A DNA stretch of 64,000 bases from Macrothele yani (taxonomy: Eukaryota; Arthropoda; Arachnida; Araneae; Macrothelidae), in assembly GCA_039090855.1 (NCBI GenBank), contig CM077006.1, positions 48,183,336 to 48,247,335 of the forward strand, in the 5' to 3' direction. Positions 19,818-30,376 of this stretch are shown one piece after another. The position numbers and the translations under genes were made by a program. The notes under the pieces are model-generated. The model saw only the letters and a list, made by a program, of their open reading frames with translations, searched no databases and was not told the DNA's origin. Numbering within the stretch: position 1 is the first letter of the stretch; the number at the start of each line of letters is the position of its first letter.

Positions 19818-22800
19818 TCAGAACCGAAAGCAGAGCACATTATTGCGTAAGGAAACCAGTCGAGACCAACAAAGCCATCGGACGCGAAAAACGTCTTCCG
19901 GCCAGTGGTGAAAGTCTGAAATCACCCTCTCACGCAATCTGATCTTGACAAAGAGGGCGACCACGTCAGGCCTATTCGAATAGAGCCTAACGTGGTCAGA
20001 CAGAGCAGTATCATGTAACACAGTACAAGCAGTAGCAAGGAACACCTTTAAACCATAGGCACGCTGACCGGAAACAGGTAACGGGTGCTTAAAAACAATA
20101 ATTTTAAAATTACACATATTAACAGAAATCCATCTAGACAAAAGTTGCCAAACTTTTCGAACAAAATTACATTCTACAAATCGGTGGTATAAAGACTCCG
20201 GCTGTCCGCAGTGGGGGCAGTCCGGGGAGTCGATGACTCCCCAACGAAAAAGAAAGGGAATCACGGGTGAAAATCACCCCATGGGCCAAGCGCCACTGCA
20301 GGTCACGCACACGACCTTCCACACCCGCAAGCGCAACATTGGCCCATGCGACCCTCCAGTTCATCCCCAAGGCGGGAAACCTGCGCTGAATGTGAGGAGC
20401 AAAGGATGGCAAGAATACATTATAAAGGGCATCGGGTTCATGCCAAGAGGAACACCTTATGTTCTGGCTAGTTAACAATCTAGCCTCACCAATGGTAGTG
20501 CCATGTGGTCCACCGGGCCTCGGAGCTCTAGGCCCAAGGTAGTTACAAGCGAAAGAAAATAACCTAAGATTATAGGAAATGAAATAACACGCGAAGTTAA
20601 AGCTAGGATGAGAATCGCTTTTCAGGATGTAGGCCACATTAGAAACCATCAACGCGCGACACCACGCAAGAATGTGCCGAACACCCAGTCCCCCCCGATG
20701 GACTGGTTGAACCAGGCAATCCCGAGAAAGGACAGCTCTAGTTTCTCAGATAAATCGAAAAACTAGAGAATTTAGAGCCAAAAGGACCCTGTAAGTCGGA
20801 GGGTTGTAGGGTACCGCAAAAAGCAATTTTGGAAACCAAGAGACTGTTAGCCAATTTAGCCCTATTAAAAAAAGAAATTTGGCAGCCCTCCCACCAAGCA
20901 CATTCCGACGTGAGCATCTGTTGAACAGAGCGCCACGTCTTACGGTGAACCCCCTTTTTATCAAAGTAAACACCGAGGATCTTTATGGGATCATCGGTTG
21001 AGCCTACAAACTGCAAAACGTCAGGTGACCAATCCCCAAAACACAAGGCTTTAGTTTTATCCACATTCAATGCAGCGCCTGCACTGTCCGCATAAACATC
21101 ATAAACATGAAACAAATTTCTCAAGGAAATCTCATCCCGAAGGAAGAGAACAACGTCATCTGCATACGCAAGGTATTTGAGCTCAGCTGTTGTAAAGCTC
21201 GAACCCGGAACTGGGATGCCAGAGATATTCGGTGCAGATTGAATCTTCTTAAGGAGAGTTTCAATGCTCAGTACAAACAGTGCAGCAGACAACAGGCAGC
21301 CTTGGCGGACCCCTCTCCGGATGGGAAAGCAGTCCGTAGGCTGACCGTTGACTCGGATAAAACTAAAGATAGTATACAAGACCTTCACCATGTGTACAAA
21401 ATCTTGGCTAAAGTTACAAGCCTCCGTCACAAGGTACTTGTGAGAGACCCTGTCAAAGGCTTTGCTCTGATCCAAAGAAAGGATACAGCACTTCAACCTC
21501 TTGCGGTCGAGGTAGTGAATACCGTCCCGCACGAGGACTAAATTTTGAAAAATTCTCCTCCCCGGGATTCCAGAAACCTGGCACACGCCTACTAGGCCAG
21601 AAATAACCCTAATCAGTCGGTTAGCAAGGACTTTAGCCAAAATCTTATAATCGTAATTGAGAAGAGTGATGGGTCTCCACTCTCCCAAATGACGACCAGG
21701 ACCATCACGCCGCTTGTTAACCAAAACGATCTGACCAAGCCGCATCGTCGTGGTTAACTGCCCAGTTGACAGAACATGATTAAAAACATCACATAGAGGT
21801 TCAACAAGCAAATCAACAAAACGTTTATAAAATTCGACACGGATGCCATCAGTACCCGGACTGCGACCATTACGCAAGCCGGCAATGGGTTGCCTCACCT
21901 CAGAAATACAGACAGGGCCCGATGTAAGCACAGAAGCCGCGGCGTCGAGTTGGGTCACGTCAGCGACCCAAGAGTCGACGGACGCCTGCTGCACTTCATC
22001 AGATGCAAACAGGTCTCTGAAATGCGAGAAAACCAAATTGTGAATTTCTGGTTGAGAGGTCACGAAGCGTGACTCATGCTGTAAGCCAGGAATTACCTGG
22101 GAAATAATTTTGTTTCTGCGAGATTTCGCAAAAAAACTTGCAAGTGAAATCTCGTTTTCCAAATTTTGTGAAATAAAGTCCTGTGTGCATCTTTGGCCGG
22201 TTTTACAATATAAATCTGTCAACTGAGCTTGAAGTTCAGCAATCATACCAGCATTCTGCGCTCCCATTTGCTGCCCGGCTTTGCATGCACGCAACATACA
22301 GACAAGGCGAGTTCTCTCTAAAAGCCGCTGACGAGCCGAAAGTTTCCCCTGAAGTTGTAAATAAGACTTCACTTTAAGTTTAACCCCCTCCCACCACTCA
22401 CCAGTGTGATGAGTCTCAGACTGAATTTCACCCCGAAGCAACCTCTCAAGGCCCTGAAGGATGTCGTCATCTTCGAGAAGATTCAGACTCATCCTCCACG
22501 GGCCCTGAGTTCGTGTCCGGGCCCCTGTTAGAACGATCTCACCAGAAACGGGACGATGGTCACTCACACGGAGAAACACAGAATTAACATCACAATGAAC
22601 AAAAGACACAAGGTCACAATCCCCAGGGCCCCCCACAAGAATCCTGTCCAGGCGGGCCCGAACCGAGCCATCCGTCCAAGTCCAGTCGAAGACCCCCAGG
22701 GTGAGTAGAACGCCAGGCGTCCACCAGCCCCGCCCCCGACATGAACCCGGATAAGACAGCCCGGGACGAGTCCGTCTGCCAGGTACCCCCCTGTTTATCA

Positions 22801-23280
22801 AGAGGCTCCGTTACAAAATTAAAGTCACCCCCCAAAATGAGGAAGTCTTCACCCACCCCCAAATAAAGGAAGACTCCTGAGGAATCTACCCCGTTGGGCG
22901 GGTTCCAATGGCGCATAGGCTGAAATAACGCGAATTTTAAACTCAGCGAGGGCGAAGCTGACAGCAGCTACTCGACCCTCGTCATCATATTGAAATTTCA
23001 GTTGTCGACCCTTGAAGTTAGGGTTGACAATAATTCCGACGCCCCTGTGACTAGTCGGAGAAAGACTAAACCAGCACGGGGCATTAGTGTAATGACGAAA
23101 ATCCGAAACATGCCTAAAATTGTTAAAAAATGTTTCCTGGACACACAGGATATTTATATCCTGGGTCATAATCCAGCCGATGAGCCAACGCCTTACTGAC
23201 AGGGACCGAAGTCCCTGAATATTTAATGTTGAAACTTTAAGGTTGAAGGATAAGCAGATAATTGAAATACAAAAATACAC
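19818..23280 (-). pseudogene. L1/Tx1 ORF2: endonuclease, reverse transcriptase, zinc finger
   Basis: Endonuclease motifs come first: STLNIQGLRS, LCVQETFF, GVGIIVNP, VISAYAPLE and, after a frame break near 22860, GGDFNFV and SDHRPVSGE. The RT region (about 21000-21900) has NKRRDG, EWRPITLLNYDYKILAKVL, GIPGRRIFQNL, SLDQSKAFDRVSHKYL, GVRQGCLLSAALF and YLAYADDVVLFL. A further frame break near 20740 precedes the tail, which contains a CPHCGQPESLYHRFVEC zinc-finger-like motif near 20190-20235. At least three frame breaks are needed to read it through. The order and RT motifs fit the L1 superfamily, Tx1-like branch, rather than RTE. Confidence 0.9.
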
Positions 23281-23347
23281 AAAACAAAGGTCAGTAAGGA
23301 GGGTAGATTCAAATTAGCCCACCCGTTTTAGAAACGTGGACCGGCTC

Positions 23348-24867
23348 TTAGAACTGACGGTGCCAATCTCCAGAGGTGGAACGGTTGTGATTCCGGCGAC
23401 GGTTCCGTCGGCGGCTACTTGGGGGAAGTTCCCCTTCCTCCAGTTGGACGGGAGATCTTTCCCGACGGCCAGGATGAACACTTGCCGAACGGCTGCCGCG
23501 AGTCCTGCCCTCCGAAGAAGTAGAGGACTGTCGTTGTTGACGGTAGGAATGGTCAGCAGGAAGAGTCTCTCTGGAAGGAGTAACATTATGGATGGTAACA
23601 GGAACACGTCCCGGCGGCCTGCTGGAATGGATAACGGGTACAACTTTGTCCCCGGAGGTGGAAGGTAGGGAGACAGTTCCGACAGGAGAGGTGAAAGCAA
23701 CATCATCAACGGAATCTATGTAAATGTTGTCATCATCCGATATAACCTCTGTAAATGCAACAGTGGTAACAAGTCCGACTTGGGCGTCAGGAGAATCAGG
23801 TGAATGAGGCTCAGGGACCTCTCGGTACATACGTCGGCGTCCATGGGAGGCTCAGACTTAATAACAACAGCCGATTCAACGGCAAGAGGCAGTGAGGTGA
23901 CCTCTGTAGATGGCATGTCAAGAACCTCAAGATCTTGCACTGGTGAAACAGCAGAAGAAGCTCCAGGCTCGACGCGACCGTCAACAACCAAGGTCTCTTG
24001 ATTAACAGAAGTCACGACATTCTCGGAAGGCGGATCGACAGGTATGACAACCGGTAATTTCAAAGAAGCAACATGTTCCGGGTCCATGGTAACAACTGCA
24101 TCAGGAACACCAGAGTCCCCGTGAACAACAGTAGTATTGGTGGAGGGTAGCTCTGGAAACTCCTCATTGAAAACAAGGGGAGCTGTTGAAGGCCTAGCTA
24201 CAACATCTGCGAAGGATGACTGGGTGCATCTGGATTTGGTGTGAGAATCCGCACCGCACTTGGAGCAGGCTTGCTCGCACGAGATCTCTAAGTGCCCCAC
24301 CGTACTACAGTTGGGGCAAGCTCGGGATGGGCACTGAGGAGCAATGTGGCCAGCATTACCGCATCTACGGCATTTGCGTATCATGCCAGCATATGTGACC
24401 ATGGCCTTCCAACGGCCCACTTGAAGGAAATTGGGTACTGGCTTTGTCATACGCATGCGAACAATTATTGTGCCTGTATAAACATGTTCCAGACCTTTGA
24501 GTGTGTGCCGCTCATTCTGAATGGGGGTGACAATCTCTTCATATCCAGTAGTAAGTACCGCAGAGATCTTCTCATTAGGGATGTCAATGGGCACGAGTTT
24601 GACATAGACGGTACGAATGCCGTCATCTACTGGCGAAACGTTCACCGCAACGTCCTTGTATGCTGTCAAGGGGTGCTCAAGGTAGTGCAGCGCTTGTGCA
24701 GCAGTTTGGAAACGCACTGTGAAAAGTCCATTGTTAAGTCGCTGGACTGTGTGCAAATGTTCCGGATAGTCAAGTTTGTCGACTAATTCCTTAAGAATAT
24801 TAACATTAGGATACTTCCCATTATGAGTAACCTGAATGGTTTCAGGTCGGTTCAAAAAGTTCGCCAT
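23348..24867 (-). pseudogene. L1/Tx1 ORF1: RNA-binding protein with zinc knuckles
   Basis: About 380 codons are open from MANFLNRPETIQVTHNG, then a frameshift in the 23716-23830 overlap leads to a basic, Arg/Ser-rich tail. Around residues 160-215 lie three closely spaced Cys/His knuckles: CRRCGNAGHIAPQC, CPNCSTVGHLEISC and CSKCGADSHTKSRC. Such ORF1 proteins coat LINE RNA. The zinc-knuckle type, rather than a coiled-coil trimer, is common in Tx1 and other invertebrate LINEs. Upstream 24868-25117 would be the 5' untranslated region. Confidence 0.88.
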
Positions 24868-25340
24868 TCCGGAGGCACGGAGCCCCGGTTGGCCTGGAAT
24901 CGGAAAACAAAAATAAAGCCTCTAACTTGAAGTTTAAAGAACAAGAAATAAAAATAACTCACAGTCAAATCCTTGACGACCACAAACTATATGAAAATCC
25001 CTTAGTGGTGAAGAAACTCAACTCCATGCAGCTAAATAATGAGAAGGATTTCTCCCACGTACTTTGCTATTCACTACTGCACGAGACCGAAAATACGTAA
25101 GTACACTGTCTCGCTTGGGGGTCTTCGCACGTGTCCGTACGCCGACGACTGATTACATTCACTTCGCCGTACTCCTTAAATACCACCGAGGATAAGTTGC
25201 ATATCTGTTGCGTAAGCGCTCGCCGGTTGATCCCGAAATTAACATCACACCTACGTAAACTCAACCCATTAACATATGTAAATTTCATGATCGTCCGCCA
25301 AATCCTTCTTGGTGTTCTTTTTTCACTTTCCGCCAGTGTA

Positions 25341-25868
25341 TATGGTGTGGTTAAAAGTTTAGACTCATTTCATTCTGGATAGTGAGTGCCCTTACTAGAT
25401 ATCGAAATAATGCGGGCGTCTGGAAACCAGTCTTAAGGTTATATCGATGTTCTGTGAATCTAGTCCTGGCCGCCCCGGTGGCGCAGTGGTCTAAGGCGTT
25501 GGCCTCTGATCATTCGTCGGAAGGGGTCCGGGTTCGAATCCCGGTGAGGCATGGATGTTGTGTTTGTCTTACGGCACTGGCTCTCTCCCTTCCATGGAAC
25601 CAGTGACTCTAAATTAGGGACGGGCGACTGCTTATAGCCCATTGAGTTGCTCACGGTGGTCGTTAAACCTCAAAAAAAAAAAAAAAAAAAAAAAAAGATA
25701 ATCTAGTCCTAAGGGTCCTCATAGTAGATCCGACATAAACGTTTTCTTTTGCAGTGGGAGTTTTCGGTTTTAGTGGAATGAGATATGCTCCATAACCGTC
25801 TTCTTTCTTGATTCGATTCCTATTATTCTTAACTCTGGATAAAATATTAGTAGTGCGTACGCCGAAAT
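25341..25868 (-). mobile_element. Penelope-like element 1, minus-strand copy, 5' part
   Basis: Reverse complement of about 26275-26560 of the plus-strand copy, holding the GIY-YIG nuclease start (GAYLI, then VYVGST) and the RTRFTEHR segment. It is interrupted by a SINE at 25469-25697. The homology ends at 25868, exactly where the plus-strand copy continues with RT sequence, so this copy is 5'-truncated. Confidence 0.85.
25469..25697 (+). mobile_element. tRNA-derived SINE inside a Penelope-like element
   Basis: Head gccgccccggtggcgcagtg with box A, box B gggttcgaatcc, the common body and a long A tail. A perfect 11-bp target duplication aatctagtcct occurs at 25457-25467 and 25700-25710. The PLE sequence is continuous once the SINE and one duplicate are removed, so the SINE is younger than the PLE. 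Confidence 0.96.
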
Positions 25869-25885
25869 CTCCATAGTCTATGGAG
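25869..25885. repeat. Palindrome at the head-to-head PLE junction
   Basis: ctccatag-t-ctatggag, a perfect 8-bp palindrome with a single central base, lies exactly where the minus-strand PLE copy meets the plus-strand copy. Confidence 0.85.
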
Positions 25886-26677
25886 AATGAAATCCAAGTC
25901 CTCCATAGACACGCTCAGACAAATCAAATATCATATACTGTCTATATAAAACCAACTTATTTTACATCTGTTATCCCAATGAATTCCTCCCAGCCACTGA
26001 ATCATAAATTATCTGCATTTCACTTTTTACTTGGACGTGCCTTCACCCACTCGTCCACTTCGTCTGCACGCAGGTTGGAAATCTCTAGGATTTTTGACTT
26101 AGCGTCGCAAAACGGATATCCTAATTGTATTATTTCAAGAATAGTTAATAAAATTGGGAGGCAACTCTGCACTACCTTACAACCTGAAAATATAAGTAAA
26201 CGTTAACTGGGATTAACTACATTTATTCCAGAAATCGTCAATGTTCTAAAGAACAGCTGTCAAAAGGAACACCTTGATTTCGGCGTACGCACTACTAATA
26301 TTTTATCCAGAGGATAGAATGATAGGGATCGAATCAAGAAAGAAGGCGGTTATGGAGTATATCTCATTCTACTAAAACCGATAACTCCCACTGCAACAGA
26401 AAAAGTTTATGTCGGATCTACTATGAGGACCCTTAGGACTAGATTCACAGAACATCGATATAACCTTAAGACTGGTTCCCAGACGACCGCATTATCTCGA
26501 CTATCTAGTAAGGGCACTCACTATCCAGACTGGAATGAGTCTAAACTTTTAACCATACCATATAATGAGTTCCAGACGCTTTTTGCTGAGAGCCTTTACA
26601 TTCACACTTTCAAGGACAAAGCTTGCAACGATGACACCCCTTGTCAAATCCCGCTTCCATGGCAACATATTCTGTGA
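25880..26677 (+). pseudogene. PLE RT C-terminus and GIY-YIG endonuclease
   Basis: Residues from 25880 include YTVYIKPTYFTS and HKLSAFHFLLGRAF, matching the segment after the RT palm in PLEs (VYRKPT... with N and H residues). The frame stops at 26204-26206. After a frame change, GGYGVYLILL (26347-26376) and VYVGSTMRTLRTRF form the GIY-YIG pair (here GVY and YVG), with the conserved Arg in RTRFTEHR and the catalytic-type Glu in LFAESL. The nuclease makes the nick that primes PLE reverse transcription. Stops between the two parts make it inactive. Confidence 0.82.
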
Positions 26678-27172
26678 ATATGCACTTTTAAGTACAAATT
26701 TTATTATTTTTTGATAATAGTAATGCTCTTGTGTCTCACTCAGCTGTTACTTTCATATTAACTGTTTTAATGTTGTAATTCCATGATGTTTTTCTCTCTG
26801 TCGTATAGTATTTTAAGAGAGGGGGTTATGTGGGAGGGGTGTGGGGAGAGGGGGGATATAATACTTGGTTTGTTTTTACTGTTCAGGGCTATATTTTGTT
26901 GGGATCTTCTTGGGGGGAGGGTGGATGGTAAGATATTCCTGGTTTTACTCACGCACATGTGTTCTGCGCAGAACTATCTACGCCTCACACTTGTATTTAC
27001 GTCACTTAAAGTCTTACCTTGGCAGTATTTATAACGAAGTTACTTGTAAATATCTTTTAATGGTGCCTCCATCTGAAGATGACCTTAACGTAAGGTTGAA
27101 AGATCTCATGATTTTAATTGTAAAATATGTTTTTAACCTATCATTTTTTAGAAATAAACATCTCATCTAAGA
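25886..27172 (+). mobile_element. Penelope-like element 1, plus-strand copy (5'-truncated)
   Basis: Contains the end of the reverse transcriptase, the GIY-YIG nuclease and a 3' untranslated region with long purine or pyrimidine runs, a terminal hammerhead-like hairpin and an aataaac-containing end. The 5' part of the RT, including the catalytic YXDD, is missing. It lies head to head with the minus-strand copy and is the best reference for the family in this window. Confidence 0.85.
27069..27112 (+). ncRNA. Hammerhead-ribozyme-like motif at PLE 3' end (copy 2)
   Basis: CTGAAGA at 27073-27079, a stem ACCTTA/TAAGGT with an ACG loop, and GAAA at 27098-27101, flanked by CAT and ATG that can pair as the start of stem I. 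The core region is identical to copy 1 at 17559-17600, although the surrounding untranslated region differs at many positions. The fit to the hammerhead consensus is imperfect (one inserted base, weak stem III). Confidence 0.4.
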
Positions 27173-27395
27173 TTACTTAGTGTCGTCATCTTGTGTATGT
27201 AGATCGTGCAAATACGGCAGATTTCGAACTTATTAGTTACTATCGGAGCGAAAATCAAACTCGTGTAAGATGTTACTGATAACACCATAGAACATCTCAG
27301 CTCCCCGCTCACAGCGCATCTTCCTGCGCAACCGTTCTTTATACTTACGCAAATATTTGGTAGTGTCCGAATACTTTCGATAATATAATGTATTT
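27173..27395 (+). mobile_element. Tc1-C deletion derivative next to the PLE
   Basis: The first 72 bp match the minus strand of 17437-17500 (agtgtcg, then gtgcaaatac, then gcagatttcgaa, then ttattagtta). The end reads gtgtccgaatacttt, the Tc1-C terminus. Everything coding is missing. Both PLE copies therefore abut the same Tc1-C 5' sequence. Confidence 0.6.
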
Positions 27396-28162
27396 CACTA
27401 TAAAATTTTTTCAACCTCCGCTAAATTTCTTTTCATACAACACCTTCCCCAGAAATTTTTTAACACTCCCCCAATTCTTAATTCCTGGATAAAACCCCTG
27501 GTGAAAGAAACTACAGTGTCTATCTGTCGTCCGAAATTGGAACCCAACTCACAGCTCGTTAGGATTGCCATAAATGTTGCTGAGTAACAATGATATACGA
27601 AAGCTTTTGTATTGTTATATTTTTTAGCATATTACAATCTTCATCCGTGTTTTTTCTTTCGAGCACCCCTGCTGTGGACCACTCATGATCTGAATTCTGT
27701 TAGATCCCTTTTCACATTGTTTTCATTTTCAAGCTCCTGGTTGAGTCTTCACCACTCTCCCGTTGCTCCATCTTTTGATGGGTCCAAATATCCATCTCAG
27801 AATCTTGTTTTCAAACCATCGCACAGTGTTTCATAGCGTTTTAAAACCTGGCCAAAACTTTGAAACGACTTTGTTACATTTAACCTGGTGTAGTTAGAAA
27901 TGTTAGATATGAATAAAAATGCACTTATGACAAGCTGAAGCGTTTAATTTAGAATAAAATTTAATTTACAACCATTACTAACTTACACGAAATTAAAAGG
28001 CATATAAGAAAATTACATTTCCTATTCTGTATCACTAGCTTCTGGTGTCATGTTTGGTGTTGGATAAACTCAGTAAATGCTGAACGTTTTTTGGCAATGT
28101 TTTTTGCTTCATTTTTCTTTGGAGAGATGGACGAAGGGATGCGACAAGAGGATCGAAGGTGA
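27396..28162. other. No gene recognised
   Basis: AT-rich DNA with one short frame at 27612-27836 that resembles nothing I know. Confidence 0.5.
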
Positions 28163-28907
28163 TCAACAATAGAAATCTTCAACAAGATGTGTGGCTGTAC
28201 GATCCAAGAGATCCTGTAATTTAACTTCGGCTAAGCGTTCTGTAACTTCAATATTTGCTAGATAGCATTTCCTTTTCGCCCTTAAGACATCTATATATGA
28301 TAGATATAGATCGACTCCATTCGCTTGGGGTCGGCGTCTTGTAATATTATATTGATATTTAGTCAAATCCGCGTCTAAGAAGAAAGCGAGTGCTTTCTTT
28401 TCAGAGTATATTGCCACTATTTGCTTTTTCTTGGAATTGTTCCAAGCTTTACGAATTTTTCCAGCTCTTCTCGGTGATTCTACCATCTCCTTAACCAGTG
28501 AGTCTGTCTAAAATACCCTCTTCTCATGAGGAAATTGTGAGCTTCTTCAGGCGGTTGCAAAGAAAACAGAATCATTGATTCTGTGAAGAAGCCGTTCGTT
28601 GACGGGGAAAGCTTGCGGGGAAGATTAAATTTTCTTACTGGACACCAATAAATACAGATTATGTTATATTGGTTCTGTTAGCCTCTTCTCGTTGTTTCAT
28701 TGAGGCGGTTAAAGTTAAAATTTCTGAGCTGCAAACTGGCGATATCCGGAGTTCGGGTTTCCTTCTTTTCGACCTTTCACTTAACTCATTAAAGCTTGAC
28801 AGAAGTCTATCAGCTTTTGATGCAGAAGGCTTTGCACATTTTCTGTCATCCAAGTTACTATGAAGCTTTCGTTCAGCCAGTTTGAGTTTTGTTCCAAAAG
28901 CCGTCAA
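28163..28907 (-). pseudogene. Decayed ORF, unrecognised; probably mobile-element derived
   Basis: Two minus-strand segments belong together. The N-terminal one (28659-28907) contains SFNELSERSKRRKPELR and the C-terminal one (28163-28486) contains ALAFFLDADLTKYQY and DVLRAKRKCYL. The SERSKRRK block followed by an Ala/Leu-rich segment and a KxxCYP-like block resembles hypothetical proteins repeated in many arthropod genomes, which makes a mobile origin likely. No catalytic motif is visible. Stops separate the two segments, so this copy is not functional. Confidence 0.45.
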
Positions 28908-30117
28908 GGCACACGGTGAGCCTTGTCAAGCCTTTCTAAAATGTGTTTGCAAAGTGAATCCACAGAGAGCCGAAGTTTTTTTCCCCTCTAATTCTATTCC
29001 TGTGTTTGCGAGGAGGTACTCAAGCAAATGCTGTCATTTTTGTTTTCTTATAGAGTGTTTCTGTAGATTCTGAAATAGGTTCCGGTGAGTTTCTCTACAC
29101 TTTCCCATCATTCACCTTCATGAATAAAAAGAATAAAAGCCATAATGAATATAATATATTTTTCTGCTCGCCAGGTAATTATTTGGTAAGATATAACAAA
29201 ACACAAAGTGTCAAATAACATGATAAACTCCTTTTCCATCTCTTCTGTGCTCATGTAACATGTTTTATAAATGTACACTCCTTGCTTGAACCTAGTATTT
29301 TGTACAAACAGGCAAGTTTGAGCAAATTTTGGTTTTTGGCCCTTCAAAAGTGACGCTAAATTCTACTTCCATAAATGTAGAATTAGGACAGCAATCGTTT
29401 TTGTAGGCCAATGAAAACATTAAATTCTATTTCACGAAACAGTAATATTACTTACCTTACTGATTATGCTCTTTGTTCAGTTAAAAATGTATGATTCCAC
29501 TTGAAATTTGCTCAGTACAGTTCTAAATGATCCACAATATTAAAACAAAATAAAACAATTGACAACGACTGTGTCTCTATCAAAAGAAAATTGAGGTTAA
29601 AGTTCTGAATACGATATCAGCAAGCGAACGAATGCAAACCTTTCACTACACGTGCCCAGATTTCACGGTTAATTGCCTGCTTAATCACACCAACGAAGAT
29701 GAGAACTGAGGTTATTTAGATTTCAATGAACCTTCCTCACCGCAACTAAGAGCTAACCAAACCTATTTTCATAATTTCATAAACAAGGTTTCGACCAGGT
29801 TTTACGGCGTTCTGAACCCACTGTGCATCAAAGTTATTTTCGATCGTCCTCTTCAAGGGCTCAAATTTCAGCTTCAGATAAACCAACAAACGCGTAAGAG
29901 TCATTTTATAAATATCTAACATGGTTCTGCAAGATAAAATTTAGGAATTGCTGAAAATTAAATAGTTTCATTTGTTTTCCCTCAGAAATCCAAGTACTTA
30001 GCTCACAGACTAAATCATAATTCAAGAACAGAAAGGGATGAGATTTAGATTTTCGGAAAGATCACTAGATTCAGAGGAGCTGCGCCAGAGGTGAAATTAC
30101 GTTGAAACCCATAGCCA
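28908..30117. other. No gene recognised
   Basis: About 1.2 kb of AT-rich DNA without convincing exons, terminal repeats or known elements. A short minus-strand frame at 29108-29347 shows no homology I can recognise. Confidence 0.5.
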
Positions 30118-30335
30118 ACTTTTTTTGGAGGGGGGGGGGTTAATGACTTCCGTGAACAAGCACCCGTCCCTAATTTAGGGCCATTGGTTCCAGGGAAGGC
30201 CGAAAGCCAGTGCTGTTAAGACAAACACAACATCCATGCCTCAACGGGATTAGAACCCAGACTCTTCTCGGACGAATGGTCAGAAACCAGCACTTAGACA
30301 ACTGCGCGTTCAGGTACCGCAGAGGCGTCTTAATT
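30118..30335 (-). mobile_element. tRNA-derived SINE, minus strand, diverged
   Basis: Starts in a T-run (its 3' tail), then cgtccctaatttagggcca, ggttccaggga and acaacatccatgcctcaacg, the reverse complement of the common SINE body, and box B (gggattagaaccc, mutated). The 5' head near 30290-30335 is recognisable but altered. Older than the copies with perfect target duplications. Confidence 0.85.
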
Positions 30336-30376
30336 CGGAGCCAGCCATACCGTTCTGAACTACGAATACCCTAAAT

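Larger units (their letters stand above)
19281..25117 (-). mobile_element. L1/Tx1-type non-LTR retrotransposon, near full length
   Basis: A two-ORF LINE: ORF1 with zinc knuckles, then ORF2 with endonuclease, reverse transcriptase and a terminal zinc finger, all on the minus strand. Its limits are set by Tc1-D copy 2, which is continuous where this copy is interrupted (left flank ends cagcttcttc at 19280, right flank resumes gggtcttcgc at 25118). I see no clean target duplication and no long poly-A; a CA/TG repeat lies near 19378-19392. About 5.8 kb is close to full length for the group. Both ORFs are frameshifted. Confidence 0.9.
18113..25338 (-). mobile_element. Tc1-like transposon, family D copy 1, split by an L1/Tx1 element
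   Basis: The left end cactggcggaaagtgaaaaa and the right end ttttcactttccgccagtg are inverted repeats flanked by TA (18111-18112 and 25339-25340). Copy 2 at 51555-52981 is about 1.43 kb, so this copy carries a 5.8-kb insert (19281-25117). Its TA target lies inside the PLE coding region: joining the flanks restores the PLE frame order seen at 26423-26677. Confidence 0.92.

Noticed and set aside
23348..24867. Retrovirus-like gag protein
   Set aside because: Zinc knuckles are followed by a LINE endonuclease and RT with no LTRs, protease or integrase, so it is LINE ORF1.
26342..26677. Host GIY-YIG nuclease such as SLX1
   Set aside because: The GIY-YIG follows a PLE RT fragment, lacks SLX1 features and has a second copy in inverted orientation.
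27612..27836. Short plus-strand frame as a gene
   Set aside because: Ser/Leu/Phe-rich and T-biased with no motif, splice signal or homology I can recognise.
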